DNA from: Myroides marinus
GTDB taxonomy: Bacteria > Bacteroidota > Bacteroidia > Flavobacteriales > Flavobacteriaceae
Reading direction: 5' to 3'
DNA length: 64,000 nt
Assembly: GCF_900109075.1 (NCBI RefSeq)
Contig: NZ_FNYS01000002.1
Span: forward strand, 310,001-374,000
Part shown: positions 45,971 through 55,354 of the stretch, one piece after another
Layout of the letters: the number at the start of each line of letters is the position of its first letter
How positions within the stretch are numbered: the stretch's first letter is position 1
Notes under the pieces: model-generated
Databases searched by the model: none
What the model was told of the DNA's origin: nothing
The model's input: only the letters and a program-made list of their open reading frames with translations
Translations under genes and position numbers: made by a program

Positions 45971-47482
45971 TTAATTAACTCTTAGCTTCATTCCTGGACG
46001 GATAGCATCAGCGTCTTTCATATTGTTTAATGATTTCAATTTAGATACAGTCACACCTGCAAACTTCTTACTGATAGAAGATAAAGAATCTCCTCTCTGT
46101 ACTGTATAGAAGTTACTCTTACTTCCTTTGCTAGAAGCCTGAGCTACTGCTGTCTTACCTACTACTAGCTTTTTACCAGGGTAGATAACGCTGCTCTTCA
46201 TATTGTTTAACTTCTTAAGCTCAGTCTGTGAAAGACCATACTTATTAGCAATAGTTCCTAAGCTCTCACCCTTCTTAATAGTATGATATCTAGGGTTAAC
46301 AGAAGCTGTCTCCACAATAGATTCAGCAACAATATTATAATTAGGTTGCTCTTTTCTAGAATCAACATAATCAACATAAGCGTACATCTTAGCTTCATTA
46401 GACGCCATTAGACCAATCTTTTTAATAGGAAGACGTAAGAAGTTCTGTTTACCACTATCATAAGGAATAACTCCTAACTTATAAGTAGGGTTTAAGAAAG
46501 TAATCTCTTCTTTAGATACATCTAACAAACTAGCTATTTGGTCAAAAGACATAGTCTTTTTAACTGCGATAGTATCAGTCTCTACAACTTTTATTGGTGA
46601 TTTCTTAGATGCTATACCATGCTCTTTTGCATATTCAAAGATATACATCGTAGCATAGAATGCAGGTAAATAGTTCTGTGTTTCACGTGGAAGATTAGGT
46701 CTTATGTTCCAATAGTTAGTATATCCATTAGAACGACGGATAGCTTTACTTACGTTACCAGGTCCAGCATTATATGATGCTAAAACTAAATCCCAATCAC
46801 CAAACATTCCATAAAGATCTGACAGAAACTTAGCAGCTGCTTCAGAAGATTTTAATGGATCTATACGATCATCTGTATATGATGTCACCTCTAAGTTATA
46901 TTGCTTCCCTGTAGGATACATAAATTGCCATAATCCCGTTGCACCTACTCTTGATTTAGCAGTAGGATTAAGTGCTGATTCAACAATAGAAAGGTATTTA
47001 ACTTCTAAAGGAACATTCTGTTTAGCTAATTGCTCTTCGAACATTGGGAAATAGTATTCAGATAAACCTATTAACCTCTCAAAAGAACGTTTTCTCTTCT
47101 TAAGGAATGATTTGATCACCTTTTCTAATGTTTCATTGTATTCAACATTAAAAGGAGTCTTCTCATTTAATCGTTTTAAACGTTCTTTTAAAAGCTCAGT
47201 AGGTAACTCATCTAAACGAATATCTTCGTCATCGAAGTTTGCATCAGCTAACTCTGCTTCTAAATCATTAAACAAATCTTGATTCATTAACTCATTCAAC
47301 CAACGCTTCTCTATAGAAGCACTACTAGCATGGTTAACAAATGTCTTTTTGATAGAGTCCAGATATACAGCTGGATCCATCTCCTTCTTTAAGGTCTCGG
47401 TCTGCGTTGTTGGTTGATTTTGTCCCATCACTGAGTACGAAAACAACCCACACGCCAATAAGGTTAATACTTTGTAATTCAT
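45971..47482 (-). CDS. MltD-like lytic transglycosylase with two LysM domains
   Basis: A 503-residue murein hydrolase. A signal peptide (1-20) is followed by a helical charged region, the SLT domain (about 150-270; catalytic Glu in VESALNP, then GATGLWQFMYPTGKQYNL) and two C-terminal LysM modules (about 403-447 and 457-501) that bind peptidoglycan. Length and order match MltD of Bacteroidota. It lies downstream of pgk, from which it is separated by a terminator hairpin. Confidence 0.94.
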   Translation of the reverse strand: MNYKVLTLLACGLFSYSVMGQNQPTTQTETLKKEMDPAVYLDSIKKTFVNHASSASIEKRWLNELMNQDLFNDLEAELADANFDDEDIRLDELPTELLKERLKRLNEKTPFNVEYNETLEKVIKSFLKKRKRSFERLIGLSEYYFPMFEEQLAKQNVPLEVKYLSIVESALNPTAKSRVGATGLWQFMYPTGKQYNLEVTSYTDDRIDPLKSSEAAAKFLSDLYGMFGDWDLVLASYNAGPGNVSKAIRRSNGYTNYWNIRPNLPRETQNYLPAFYATMYIFEYAKEHGIASKKSPIKVVETDTIAVKKTMSFDQIASLLDVSKEEITFLNPTYKLGVIPYDSGKQNFLRLPIKKIGLMASNEAKMYAYVDYVDSRKEQPNYNIVAESIVETASVNPRYHTIKKGESLGTIANKYGLSQTELKKLNNMKSSVIYPGKKLVVGKTAVAQASSKGSKSNFYTVQRGDSLSSISKKFAGVTVSKLKSLNNMKDADAIRPGMKLRVN

Positions 47483-47500
47483 TTTGCGCTATGTTTTATA

Positions 47501-47536
47501 AAAAAAAGACCTATGACCATAGTATGGCCATAGGTA
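47501..47536 (-). terminator. pgk terminator
   Basis: On the minus strand a 12-bp stem (47525-47536 with 47510-47521, one wobble) with a 3-base loop is followed by eight T. It lies between pgk and the MltD-like gene. Confidence 0.85.
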
Positions 47537-47544
47537 ATATATAA

Positions 47545-48735
47545 CTATTCTTGTATTGCTTTAATTCCAGGTAATACTTGTCCTTCAAGCATTTCTAACA
47601 TTGCTCCACCTCCAGTAGAAACATAACTCATCTTAGGTGCTAGACCAAACTGCTTAACTGCAGCTACAGAATCTCCACCTCCAACTAATGAAAAAGTACC
47701 GTTCTTAGTAGCTTCAGCAATGAAGTTCCCAAGCTCTATTGTACCATTTGCAAATTTCTCCATTTCGAATACTCCTAATGGACCATTCCATAAGATAATT
47801 TTAGACTCAGCTACCACAGGTTTAAGACTCTCTAAAGTCTTAGGTCCTACGTCTAGTCCTTGCCATCCATCTGGTATTTCGTTAGCAGGTACAATCTGTA
47901 CATTAGCATCAGCTGCAAATGCATCGGCTGCTAATATATCCACAGGCAAATGTATCTGTACATTTTTCTCTTTTGCTTTTTTCAAGATGTCTAAAGCTAA
48001 TTCTAACTTATCATCTTCACAGATAGAATTACCTATCTTACCACCTAAAGCTTTGATAAACGTAAACGTCATACCTCCACCGATAATCATGTGGTCTATT
48101 TTATCTAGAATATTCTCTATAATAGTGATTTTAGAAGATACTTTAGATCCTCCTAACACTGCTGTAACAGGTTTCTCAGTACTGTTAAGTACTTTGTTTA
48201 AACTCTCAATCTCTTTTGCTAACAAATATCCGAAGCATTTTTTCTCTCCGAAGTACTTCGCAACAATCGTAGTAGAAGCATGAGCTCTGTGTGCAGTACC
48301 AAAAGCATCATTCACATAAAAATCAGCTAAGTCAGCTAATTGTTTTGAAAATGCCTCGACTCCTTTTTCTTCCTCTGCGTAGAAACGCAAATTCTCTAAT
48401 AAGATGATATCTCCAGGCTTGCTAGCTGCAACAGCTGTTTCAGCTGTAGCTCCAACGCAGTCAGTTACGAACGTAACTTTCTTACCTAAGATTTCTTCTG
48501 TCTTACTAACGATATGACGTAGTGAATACTTATCATTTCGCTCTCCTTTAGGTCTCCCTAAATGTGACATTAGAATAGCTACACCACCATCATTAACAAT
48601 TTTGTCAATAGTAGGTTTAGCAGCTTCTATTCTATTCGTATCTGTAACATTAAAGTTCTCATCTAATGGAACATTAAAGTCAACACGTACTAGTACCTTT
48701 TGATTTTTAAAATCAAAGCTATCAATAGATTTCAT
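47545..48735 (-). CDS. pgk: Phosphoglycerate kinase
   Basis: A 396-residue glycolytic enzyme that makes ATP from 1,3-bisphosphoglycerate. The N-domain has [12 protein letters not shown] and HLGRPKG motifs, the C-domain has the nucleotide-binding GGSKVSSK and the C-terminal [17 protein letters not shown] and STGGGAMLE segments. Length is typical. Monocistronic, with a -7 element at 48770-48777. Confidence 0.97.
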   Translation of the reverse strand: MKSIDSFDFKNQKVLVRVDFNVPLDENFNVTDTNRIEAAKPTIDKIVNDGGVAILMSHLGRPKGERNDKYSLRHIVSKTEEILGKKVTFVTDCVGATAETAVAASKPGDIILLENLRFYAEEEKGVEAFSKQLADLADFYVNDAFGTAHRAHASTTIVAKYFGEKKCFGYLLAKEIESLNKVLNSTEKPVTAVLGGSKVSSKITIIENILDKIDHMIIGGGMTFTFIKALGGKIGNSICEDDKLELALDILKKAKEKNVQIHLPVDILAADAFAADANVQIVPANEIPDGWQGLDVGPKTLESLKPVVAESKIILWNGPLGVFEMEKFANGTIELGNFIAEATKNGTFSLVGGGDSVAAVKQFGLAPKMSYVSTGGGAMLEMLEGQVLPGIKAIQE

Positions 48736-48769
48736 CTTTACTTTTTTATTTATTTTACTATAAGATACA

Positions 48770-48777
48770 CAAATATA
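48770..48777 (-). promoter_or_regulatory. -7 element of pgk
   Basis: Minus strand TATATTTG, a full match, 35 bases before the pgk start. Confidence 0.45.
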
Positions 48778-49222
48778 AATCTTTTTCGATATCAGACTAC
48801 TTGATTTCTATAATGTTAAGCAATAATTTTAACATATTACACTCACTACTCTATTGTAAAAAAGCCAATAAACAAAATATTAATCAATAATTAAACGAGT
48901 TCTATGAATTTAAATTTCATAATTACAACATTTACACACATAAACATAAAATATACATAATAAGTAAATATTTAAATTAATTCGTATTCAATACACTCTT
49001 TTTGTAGCACATTCACGTTTATCACACAACAAAGTCAATAAAACAGTATAAAGTAAGATTAGCAGGAATAAATAGAAATAACAATATCACCACAAATACA
49101 GATTAACTACTGGTACTTTTTAATAATTGCACAGCTATATCTTGATACAAAAGATACTTAAAAAGACAGAAAATACTTCCACAATAATAATTGCTAATAT
49201 TTTAATCACTTGATAATTACTT
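48778..49222. other. Non-coding AT-rich region
   Basis: About 440 bases between divergent pgk and holB. Apart from the two flanking promoters I see no gene, repeat or strong hairpin. Confidence 0.5.
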
Positions 49223-49230
49223 TATCTTTG
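49223..49230 (+). promoter_or_regulatory. -7 element abutting holB
   Basis: TATCTTTG ends 5 bases before the holB ATG, so the transcript is predicted to start at or within a base or two of the start codon. Confidence 0.5.
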
Positions 49231-49234
49231 CCTT

Positions 49235-50383
49235 ATGCAATACTCAGATATCATAGGGCAATCCTTTTTAAAGAATCACTTAATACAGTCTGCTGCATCT
49301 GGTCGAGTACCTCATGCACAGCTATTTATCGGAGCAGAAGGTACAGGTACACTACCGATGGCTATAGCATACGCACAGTATCTACTATGTAAGAATGTAG
49401 GAAATGAAAATACTGGTGGTAACGAAGCGTGTAATATCAAATTCGCTAATCTATCACACCCTGATCTACACTTCGTATATCCGGTAGCGACTACTGAAGC
49501 TGTCAAAAAGAATGCTACTAGTGATCTATTTGCAGAACAATGGCGTTCTTTCTTAAAGACTAACAGATATGGTAATCTATTCGATTGGTATACGCATATA
49601 GATATTCAAAATAAACAAGGTCAAATAGGTGTTGATGAAGCAAGTGAAGTACTGAAGAAACTAGCACTTAAATCATTCGAAGGAGGATATAAGATTATGA
49701 TTATTTGGATGGCTGATAAGTTGAACACAGAAGCATCTAATAAGTTGCTAAAACTACTAGAAGAACCACCTGCAAAGACTGTATTCATCCTAATTGCAGA
49801 GAACGAGAAGAATATACTACAGACTATCCTATCAAGATGTCAAGTATTAAAATTCCCTCCACTTAACACTAGTGAGATTCAAGAAGCTTTGATACAACGT
49901 GAACAATGTGATCCTCAAGAAGCGATCATGATAGCTAATCAAGCTCAAGGAAGTTATAATAAAGCATTAAAGCTATTACACAATAAGGCTAACGCACTGC
50001 CTTACGAGAAATGGTTTGTACAATGGGTAAGGGCGGCCTTTAGAGCTAAAGGTAATGCAGCTGTAATACAGGAACTAATAGAATGGAGTGAAGAACTTGC
50101 AGCTCTAGGTCGTGAACAACAGAAACAATTCATTGAGTTCTGTATTGAAATGTTTAGACAAGCATTGTTACTTAACTATCAGACTCCTGATTTAGTATAT
50201 TATAAAACAACTGTAGACAACTTTAAGCTAGAGAAATTTGCTCCTTTTGTAAATGGAAGTAATATTACTGAAATCTATCAAGAGTTAAGTGATGCAACTT
50301 ACCATATAGAACGAAATGGTAATGCTAAAATGATATTTACAGATCTCTCTATTAAACTAACTAGATTAATCCATAAGAAATAA
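49235..50383 (+). CDS. holB: DNA polymerase III subunit delta'
   Basis: A 382-residue clamp-loader subunit. It opens with YSDIIGQSFLKNHL, as clamp-loader AAA+ proteins do. The P-loop position (GAEGTGTLP, 33-41) lacks the Lys-Thr/Ser of Walker A, as expected for the non-hydrolysing delta'. The sensor region KLLKLLEEPPAKTVFILIAE and SRCQ are conserved. Its ATG almost coincides with the predicted transcription start. Confidence 0.92.
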   Translation: MQYSDIIGQSFLKNHLIQSAASGRVPHAQLFIGAEGTGTLPMAIAYAQYLLCKNVGNENTGGNEACNIKFANLSHPDLHFVYPVATTEAVKKNATSDLFAEQWRSFLKTNRYGNLFDWYTHIDIQNKQGQIGVDEASEVLKKLALKSFEGGYKIMIIWMADKLNTEASNKLLKLLEEPPAKTVFILIAENEKNILQTILSRCQVLKFPPLNTSEIQEALIQREQCDPQEAIMIANQAQGSYNKALKLLHNKANALPYEKWFVQWVRAAFRAKGNAAVIQELIEWSEELAALGREQQKQFIEFCIEMFRQALLLNYQTPDLVYYKTTVDNFKLEKFAPFVNGSNITEIYQELSDATYHIERNGNAKMIFTDLSIKLTRLIHKK

Positions 50384-50420
50384 AATAAGGGCTGTCTTAC
50401 GCGTAAGACAGCCCTTATTT
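50383..50420 (+). terminator. holB terminator
   Basis: A 17-bp perfect stem (50383-50399 with 50404-50420) with a CGCG loop and T-rich 3' flank, beginning at the stop codon. The arm AAGGGCTGTCT is shared with the terminator at 41141. Confidence 0.92.
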
Positions 50421-50581
50421 TTATATTTATTACTACGTTATATGCCTGCTACTTGCTAGAAGATTACTAAGAGTATTCTAAGGTTTATAGTACCAAAACA
50501 TCCCTTTTACAAGAATGCTACATAGATACCACTATCTATCTCATACTTCATTTCACGCACATATCTTAACACTACCTATCA

Positions 50582-52864
50582 CTATTCTACTTCTTTAGCA
50601 GTCATAGCACGTTGATACAACTTTAATTCCTCCCACGAGAATTCCTCTTCTGTATACGCTTTAATCTCAGATAGCGTCATACCTCTACTCCTCTCAAATA
50701 ATGCATCTAACTCACTTACTCTTTCTTTAGGCAGTACTTCATCTAAAGTTATTTGTCCATCCATGATCAACTTACCTAAATGAGAATAAATAGTCGTCAC
50801 TGTCAGTTTACGTGTAAGAGCGATATCCTCTACACTCTTCTTATCCTGCCACATCTCTAATGTGATTAGGAATGTCGACTTCTTCTTCTCTTTCGTCTTA
50901 TTCTTAGGGCTTGAAGAATACACCTCAATGTCTTCCTCCTCTTCTACTCCTAACTTAGTACTTCTGATGAGGTTAGCTATATTCACTAAGTGATTTATCT
51001 TATACTCACTAATCTCTAGTGAACGCAGATTCTCTTTGCATATTTTCTTGTCCTCTTCGATAAGTTTAAGCATAATACACGCTTTTTTCATCTGTATTAC
51101 TGTCTTTAACAATGACTCTTCTAGCGGTACTAATTCCTCGTAAAAAGCCTTAGATTTCTTAGCAGTCTTAACCTGAGCAATAGTAAATAACAATTCGAAC
51201 ACCATGTGATCCATACGCGGAAAGAAGTAATCATAAGCCTTTATCACACGTTCCTTCACAAACTCAAACCTAAAAGGTTCTTCCTCAAACAAAGCTCTTA
51301 ACTGATTAACAAACTTCTCTGAATGCACTACCATATCATCAAGATTGTTAGTCATCTTCTGTGCCCATCCCATAAAAGCACCTTTCTTGCTTCGCTCTGT
51401 CTCTGCTTGATAACTGTACAAATGCGTATGCCACTGTGTACTTAGATTAAACCATGAATAAGTCTGTATCAGATAATTTCTAAGAAAATTCTTAGTCTCA
51501 AGGCGCAGTTGCAGATTTAACTCTTCAGAACCAGCCTTATTCTCCGCATAACTCATCACGTCTTCATCATTGACTAATCCATTCATCTGAATAGGCGATA
51601 ATAAGACTAATCCTTCTAACGAACGAAGTCTAGATAGTGCTACATATGCCTGACCAGGTAAAAACACTCTAGAAACGTCTAAAACAGCTTTATCAAAAGT
51701 CAATCCTTGGCTTTTATGTACAGTTATAGCCCAAGCTAGTTTAAGCGGATAGTGGCTAAATGTTCCCATAACCTCCTCTACTATCTCTTTAGTATTTGGA
51801 TCAACTGTATATTTGATATTCTGCCATTCATATCGCTCTACTTCTATCACTTCTTTATTCTCAAACTCAATAAAAATCTCGTGTTTAGTAAGTGTCTTTA
51901 CTATCCCCATTTTACCATTATAGAAGCGTTTTTCTGGTGATATATCATTCTTAATAAAGATAACTTGAGCTCCCTCCTTTAATGTCATTTTAGCCTCTAT
52001 AGGATAAATCTTCTCTGGGAAGTCTCCTACTACTTCTGGCATAAAACTAAACTCTTTAGTAAACAGACCTCTCAGAGCATCCTCATTAATCTTATCTGCC
52101 TTTGCATTATGTGTACTCAACATAATATACCCTGGGTGATCCTTTATATTAAATGTAGGATTAGTATACTGATTAAGTAGAGCTACATCTTCTCTAGACA
52201 CACGATTATTTCTAAGGTTATTAAGTAGATTAATAAACACATCATCAGACTGTCTATACACTTTCTCTAGCTCAATATAAAGAGGAGGATACTGTCTCAC
52301 TACTTCCGAGTGGAAGAAATATACCCCGTCATAATAACGTTTAAGCACATCCCACTCTTGGTTCTTTACCACAGGAGGTAGTTGCAATAAATCACCAATG
52401 AACAATACCTGTACACCACCAAAAGGTTGCTGACTTTTACGCACTGTTTGCAGCATAAAGTTCATTGCATCTAGTACATCAGCACGTAGCATACTTACCT
52501 CGTCTATAATCAATAAATCCATGTTTAAAAACAATGCTCTACGTGCATTGCTCATGAGCATATGACGTTTTAGAGAAACTCTATTTTCAAACTTGATTGT
52601 ATCGCTAAAGATTGGAGGATTTTTAGTATCAGGAACAAACGCAGCAAAAGGCAAATGAAAGAAAGAATGTATCGTTACACCACCTGCATTAAGAGCAGCA
52701 ATACCCGTTGGAGCTACAATCACAGCATTTTTATGGGTAGTATTGATTATTTCTTTTAACAGTGTAGTCTTACCAGTACCTGCCTTACCTGTTAGAAATA
52801 TAGACCTGTTCGTCTCATTTATAAACTTAAGCACATACTCTGCCTCTTCTGAAAAATTGTTCAT
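50582..52864 (-). CDS. Pif1/RecD-like helicase with C-terminal HTH
   Basis: A 760-residue superfamily 1 helicase of the Pif1-like group. Walker A is GKAGTGKTT (26-34), followed by VAPTGIAALNAGG, Walker B LLIIDEVSML, and the C-terminal motif VHKSQGLTFDKAVLD with YVALSRL. After about residue 460 comes a helical region, then a helix-turn-helix of the kind found at RecQ C-termini (HTH_40, about 660-720; IALTRKLTVTTIYSHLGKL). Expected to unwind DNA in repair or replication restart; the partner is unknown. Monocistronic. Confidence 0.9.
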   Translation of the reverse strand: MNNFSEEAEYVLKFINETNRSIFLTGKAGTGKTTLLKEIINTTHKNAVIVAPTGIAALNAGGVTIHSFFHLPFAAFVPDTKNPPIFSDTIKFENRVSLKRHMLMSNARRALFLNMDLLIIDEVSMLRADVLDAMNFMLQTVRKSQQPFGGVQVLFIGDLLQLPPVVKNQEWDVLKRYYDGVYFFHSEVVRQYPPLYIELEKVYRQSDDVFINLLNNLRNNRVSREDVALLNQYTNPTFNIKDHPGYIMLSTHNAKADKINEDALRGLFTKEFSFMPEVVGDFPEKIYPIEAKMTLKEGAQVIFIKNDISPEKRFYNGKMGIVKTLTKHEIFIEFENKEVIEVERYEWQNIKYTVDPNTKEIVEEVMGTFSHYPLKLAWAITVHKSQGLTFDKAVLDVSRVFLPGQAYVALSRLRSLEGLVLLSPIQMNGLVNDEDVMSYAENKAGSEELNLQLRLETKNFLRNYLIQTYSWFNLSTQWHTHLYSYQAETERSKKGAFMGWAQKMTNNLDDMVVHSEKFVNQLRALFEEEPFRFEFVKERVIKAYDYFFPRMDHMVFELLFTIAQVKTAKKSKAFYEELVPLEESLLKTVIQMKKACIMLKLIEEDKKICKENLRSLEISEYKINHLVNIANLIRSTKLGVEEEEDIEVYSSSPKNKTKEKKKSTFLITLEMWQDKKSVEDIALTRKLTVTTIYSHLGKLIMDGQITLDEVLPKERVSELDALFERSRGMTLSEIKAYTEEEFSWEELKLYQRAMTAKEVE

Positions 52865-52908
52865 CCTTGTTTTTTTTTACAAAATACGATAATAAAACTG
52901 TACTATAC

Positions 52909-52939
52909 GAAAAAAGCCCCTGCAAAACAGAGGCTTTTT
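52909..52939 (-). terminator. Terminator of the Skp-like gene
   Basis: Minus-strand stem (52911-52918 with 52932-52939, plus an inner 3-bp stem after one mismatch), a 5-base loop and a T-run, 20 bases past the stop. Confidence 0.8.
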
Positions 52940-52958
52940 CTAAAGTAAATCAAAGAGA

Positions 52959-53555
52959 TTACTTTTTATCTTCAGCTTTTTCAGCAGGCTTAGTCTCCTC
53001 TAATTTAGCAGGAGTAGCACTACCTTTATACTTAGCGTTTAATTCTTTAAGCATTAACTCAGTGATATCTGTACCTTCTTTACCGTAGATTACTGTAGAA
53101 GCATCTTCAGTATTAAATACATAATCTAACTTGTTTTTCTTAGCATAATCAGCGATGTGCTCTTTTACTTTTTTCACTACAGCTTCCATTTCTTCACCGC
53201 TATCTTTTTGTAAAGATTGCATTAAAGATTGTTGTTTAAACTGTAATTCTTGCTCTTTCTTTTGAAGTCCAGCAGCAGTTTGTTCAGCCCAAGCTTGACC
53301 TTTTTGACGAGCATTAGCTTGGAAGTATTGAACCTCTTGTTGGAACTTAGCAACTTCAGCTTCTAAGCTTTTGCTTTTCTCCTCTGATTGAATCTTATAT
53401 TTAGATTCCATGTCTTTCATCTCTTCATACTCCTTCATCAATTTTGCAGAATCAACGTAAGCAGTTTTGAATTCAGCAGCAGCATTAGCATCACTATTTC
53501 CATTACAAGAAAATAATAACCCAGCTAAACCTAGCATTAAAATAGTTTTTTTCAT
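52959..53555 (-). CDS. OmpH/Skp-family lipoprotein
   Basis: A 198-residue protein with a lipoprotein signal (LLFSC, Cys17) and a long alpha-helical coiled-coil region rich in Lys, Glu and Gln (about 45-130). It ends in a YVFNTEDASTVIYGKEGTDITELMLKELN segment typical of OmpH/Skp chaperones, then a charged tail. Skp proteins keep outer-membrane proteins soluble in the periplasm; here the lipid anchor tethers the chaperone to a membrane. Monocistronic. Confidence 0.88.
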   Translation of the reverse strand: MKKTILMLGLAGLLFSCNGNSDANAAAEFKTAYVDSAKLMKEYEEMKDMESKYKIQSEEKSKSLEAEVAKFQQEVQYFQANARQKGQAWAEQTAAGLQKKEQELQFKQQSLMQSLQKDSGEEMEAVVKKVKEHIADYAKKNKLDYVFNTEDASTVIYGKEGTDITELMLKELNAKYKGSATPAKLEETKPAEKAEDKK

Positions 53556-53823
53556 TTTCGCTTTTTTAAACCAGTTGTAAATGTAATAAACTTTTTACAG
53601 TAAAATAAAAATAATTATGATATAATAAAAATCTATAGTTACTCTTTAACTAAATAGATAAACCTAATAAAAAGTGTCTTTTTTTAAGCTATAAAAGAAC
53701 TATTATCTAAAATATTGAATACAAACACCCCACTATATATCAGATAATGTCTTAAAACGCTTTAAAATACATATTAATCAGTTTTAAGCGCTTTAAATGC
53801 CCTTCCTTTATATAAAATACCGA

Positions 53824-54672
53824 CTAATTCTTTTTTAAGTAATAAATAAGAGAAGAGTACTCTAAATTAGTTCTAGCCTCAATATTTGATTTTAATCCAA
53901 CGCGAAAAGCTTTAAACCAATTCTTCTTTCCAGTTTTATATTGCTCAGATAAAAGCGAAACATAAAAACTATCAAACAACATTGGGTACTTCTCTACAAG
54001 TTCAAAACCATAAGGATTAAAAAGTAAAGGAATAGACATTTGAGAAAAATGCCAAAGGTGTCGTGGAACATCATAAGCTGCCCAATACTTACCATAATAC
54101 TTAGCATCATAAGAATTATAATTAGGAACAGCAATTATAAGAGTACCTCCTTTTTTTAATATACGTTTAAGTGTACTAATCTGTTCATCCAAATCGACTA
54201 CATGCTCTAGTACATGCCACATCGTAATCACATCTACAGAGTGATCCTCTACTTCACTTAATTCATTAACTATAGAAATTCCTTTCTCTATACTTAATTT
54301 TCTAGCTCCTTCATTAGGTTCATATCCTAGCACGTTCCAACCTCTGTTATTTCCCTCAACTAAAAATTCACCAGTGCCACATCCTATATCTAAAAGTACA
54401 CCTTTAGTAATATTGATATCTTCTAATATCTTATACTTATTTTGTATCGCTTTAGATTTGACAGCTTGATATACTTTATCGAAAAAAGTTTTCTTACTAT
54501 CAGTATGAGAAATGTAATCAGGACTTTCATAATACGAACCCAATTTATCTAATTCAGGAAAAGGTTCTGTTTTTAGCAATTGATAATTCTCATCCATATA
54601 AAGTTCAAACTTCTCTTTTGACACGGAGAAATCCTCTACCTCTATATATTTAATATTTGCATTTATTCTCAT
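53824..54672 (-). CDS. Class I SAM-dependent methyltransferase
   Basis: A 282-residue methyltransferase. The SAM-binding motif is LLDIGCGTGEF (93-103), the post-motif acidic residue is in LGYEPNEGA, and ITMWHVLEHVVDL is the typical motif between. A C-terminal region (GSYYES..., and after the core NWFKAFRVGL) recalls methyltransferases acting on sugars or lipid precursors. The substrate is unknown. The start at 54672 (MRINANIKYI) is chosen because the -7 element at 54695-54702 lies just upstream, inside a longer in-frame extension that would begin at 54729. Confidence 0.85.
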   Translation of the reverse strand: MRINANIKYIEVEDFSVSKEKFELYMDENYQLLKTEPFPELDKLGSYYESPDYISHTDSKKTFFDKVYQAVKSKAIQNKYKILEDINITKGVLLDIGCGTGEFLVEGNNRGWNVLGYEPNEGARKLSIEKGISIVNELSEVEDHSVDVITMWHVLEHVVDLDEQISTLKRILKKGGTLIIAVPNYNSYDAKYYGKYWAAYDVPRHLWHFSQMSIPLLFNPYGFELVEKYPMLFDSFYVSLLSEQYKTGKKNWFKAFRVGLKSNIEARTNLEYSSLIYYLKKN

Positions 54673-54694
54673 CAATGAAGTTTTAAAAGCCTCA

Positions 54695-54702
54695 CAAATA
54701 TA
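54695..54702 (-). promoter_or_regulatory. -7 element of the methyltransferase gene
   Basis: Minus strand TATATTTG, a full match, 22 bases before the ATG at 54672. It excludes the upstream start codon if used. Confidence 0.5.
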
Positions 54703-55294
54703 AACAACATTAATGGGGCACAATCTCAAAACAACAAAAAAATAACAGTTTACATAAACTACTTTAAATACTAAAATATTACAGAAAACAACTTCAAGCT
54801 AACCCCTAACTGTAAACTAATAACAAAATAAAAAACAAAAAACGAACCTAAAAATAATAGCAGTATAAAATAACAACACAAAGAAAAAACAGCTAAGATC
54901 TTATTACATTAAAATAAAAAATCATTCAATAAAAGTAACTAACATTTTCTTTCTAAAGAAGAAAACCAAACAATAACACTCTTCAATAATTACCTACACC
55001 TATTTCTAAAATATAGTATTCTGAGTAAAATCTAATTCCTGAAAATTAATCTATAATATAACTTTTACGTTTCATACAACACTATTTCTGCAACGTCAAA
55101 AAACTGTTTTTATAAGCTCTACAAAACGAAAACGAAACCACACAAAATTAATCTAATACTATAAATACTACTTAACAGATTATCTATCCACTACTATTAA
55201 AGATAAACTTTTTTAAGACTAAAACACCTTCTTTCCTTCTCCTTATTATCTAGTATAAATATCAATATACCTCTCACCATACTACATAAAAAAA
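54703..55294. other. Non-coding AT-rich region
   Basis: About 590 bases between the methyltransferase promoter and the mnmG terminator. No gene or repeat was recognised. The plus strand is A-rich with more C than G, the same bias as the rest of the left flank of the putative origin. Confidence 0.5.
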
Positions 55295-55328
55295 ATGGTG
55301 ATTTGTTCCACGTGGAACAAATCACCGT
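55295..55328 (-). terminator. mnmG terminator containing a parS site
   Basis: A 30-bp perfect palindrome (55297-55326) centred on TGTTCCACGTGGAACA. On the minus strand it is followed by eight T, so it can act as the terminator of mnmG. Confidence 0.8.
55304..55319. other. parS-like site 1
   Basis: TGTTCCACGTGGAACA, a perfect 16-bp palindrome of the ParB-binding parS type (known consensus TGTTNCACGTGAAACA). Embedded in the mnmG terminator hairpin. Confidence 0.8.
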
Positions 55329-55354
55329 TCTATATATATTCGATATATAAGCTT

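Noticed and set aside
47720..48283. A 187-codon plus-strand open frame
   Set aside because: Lies entirely antisense to pgk, whose protein is unmistakable and full length.
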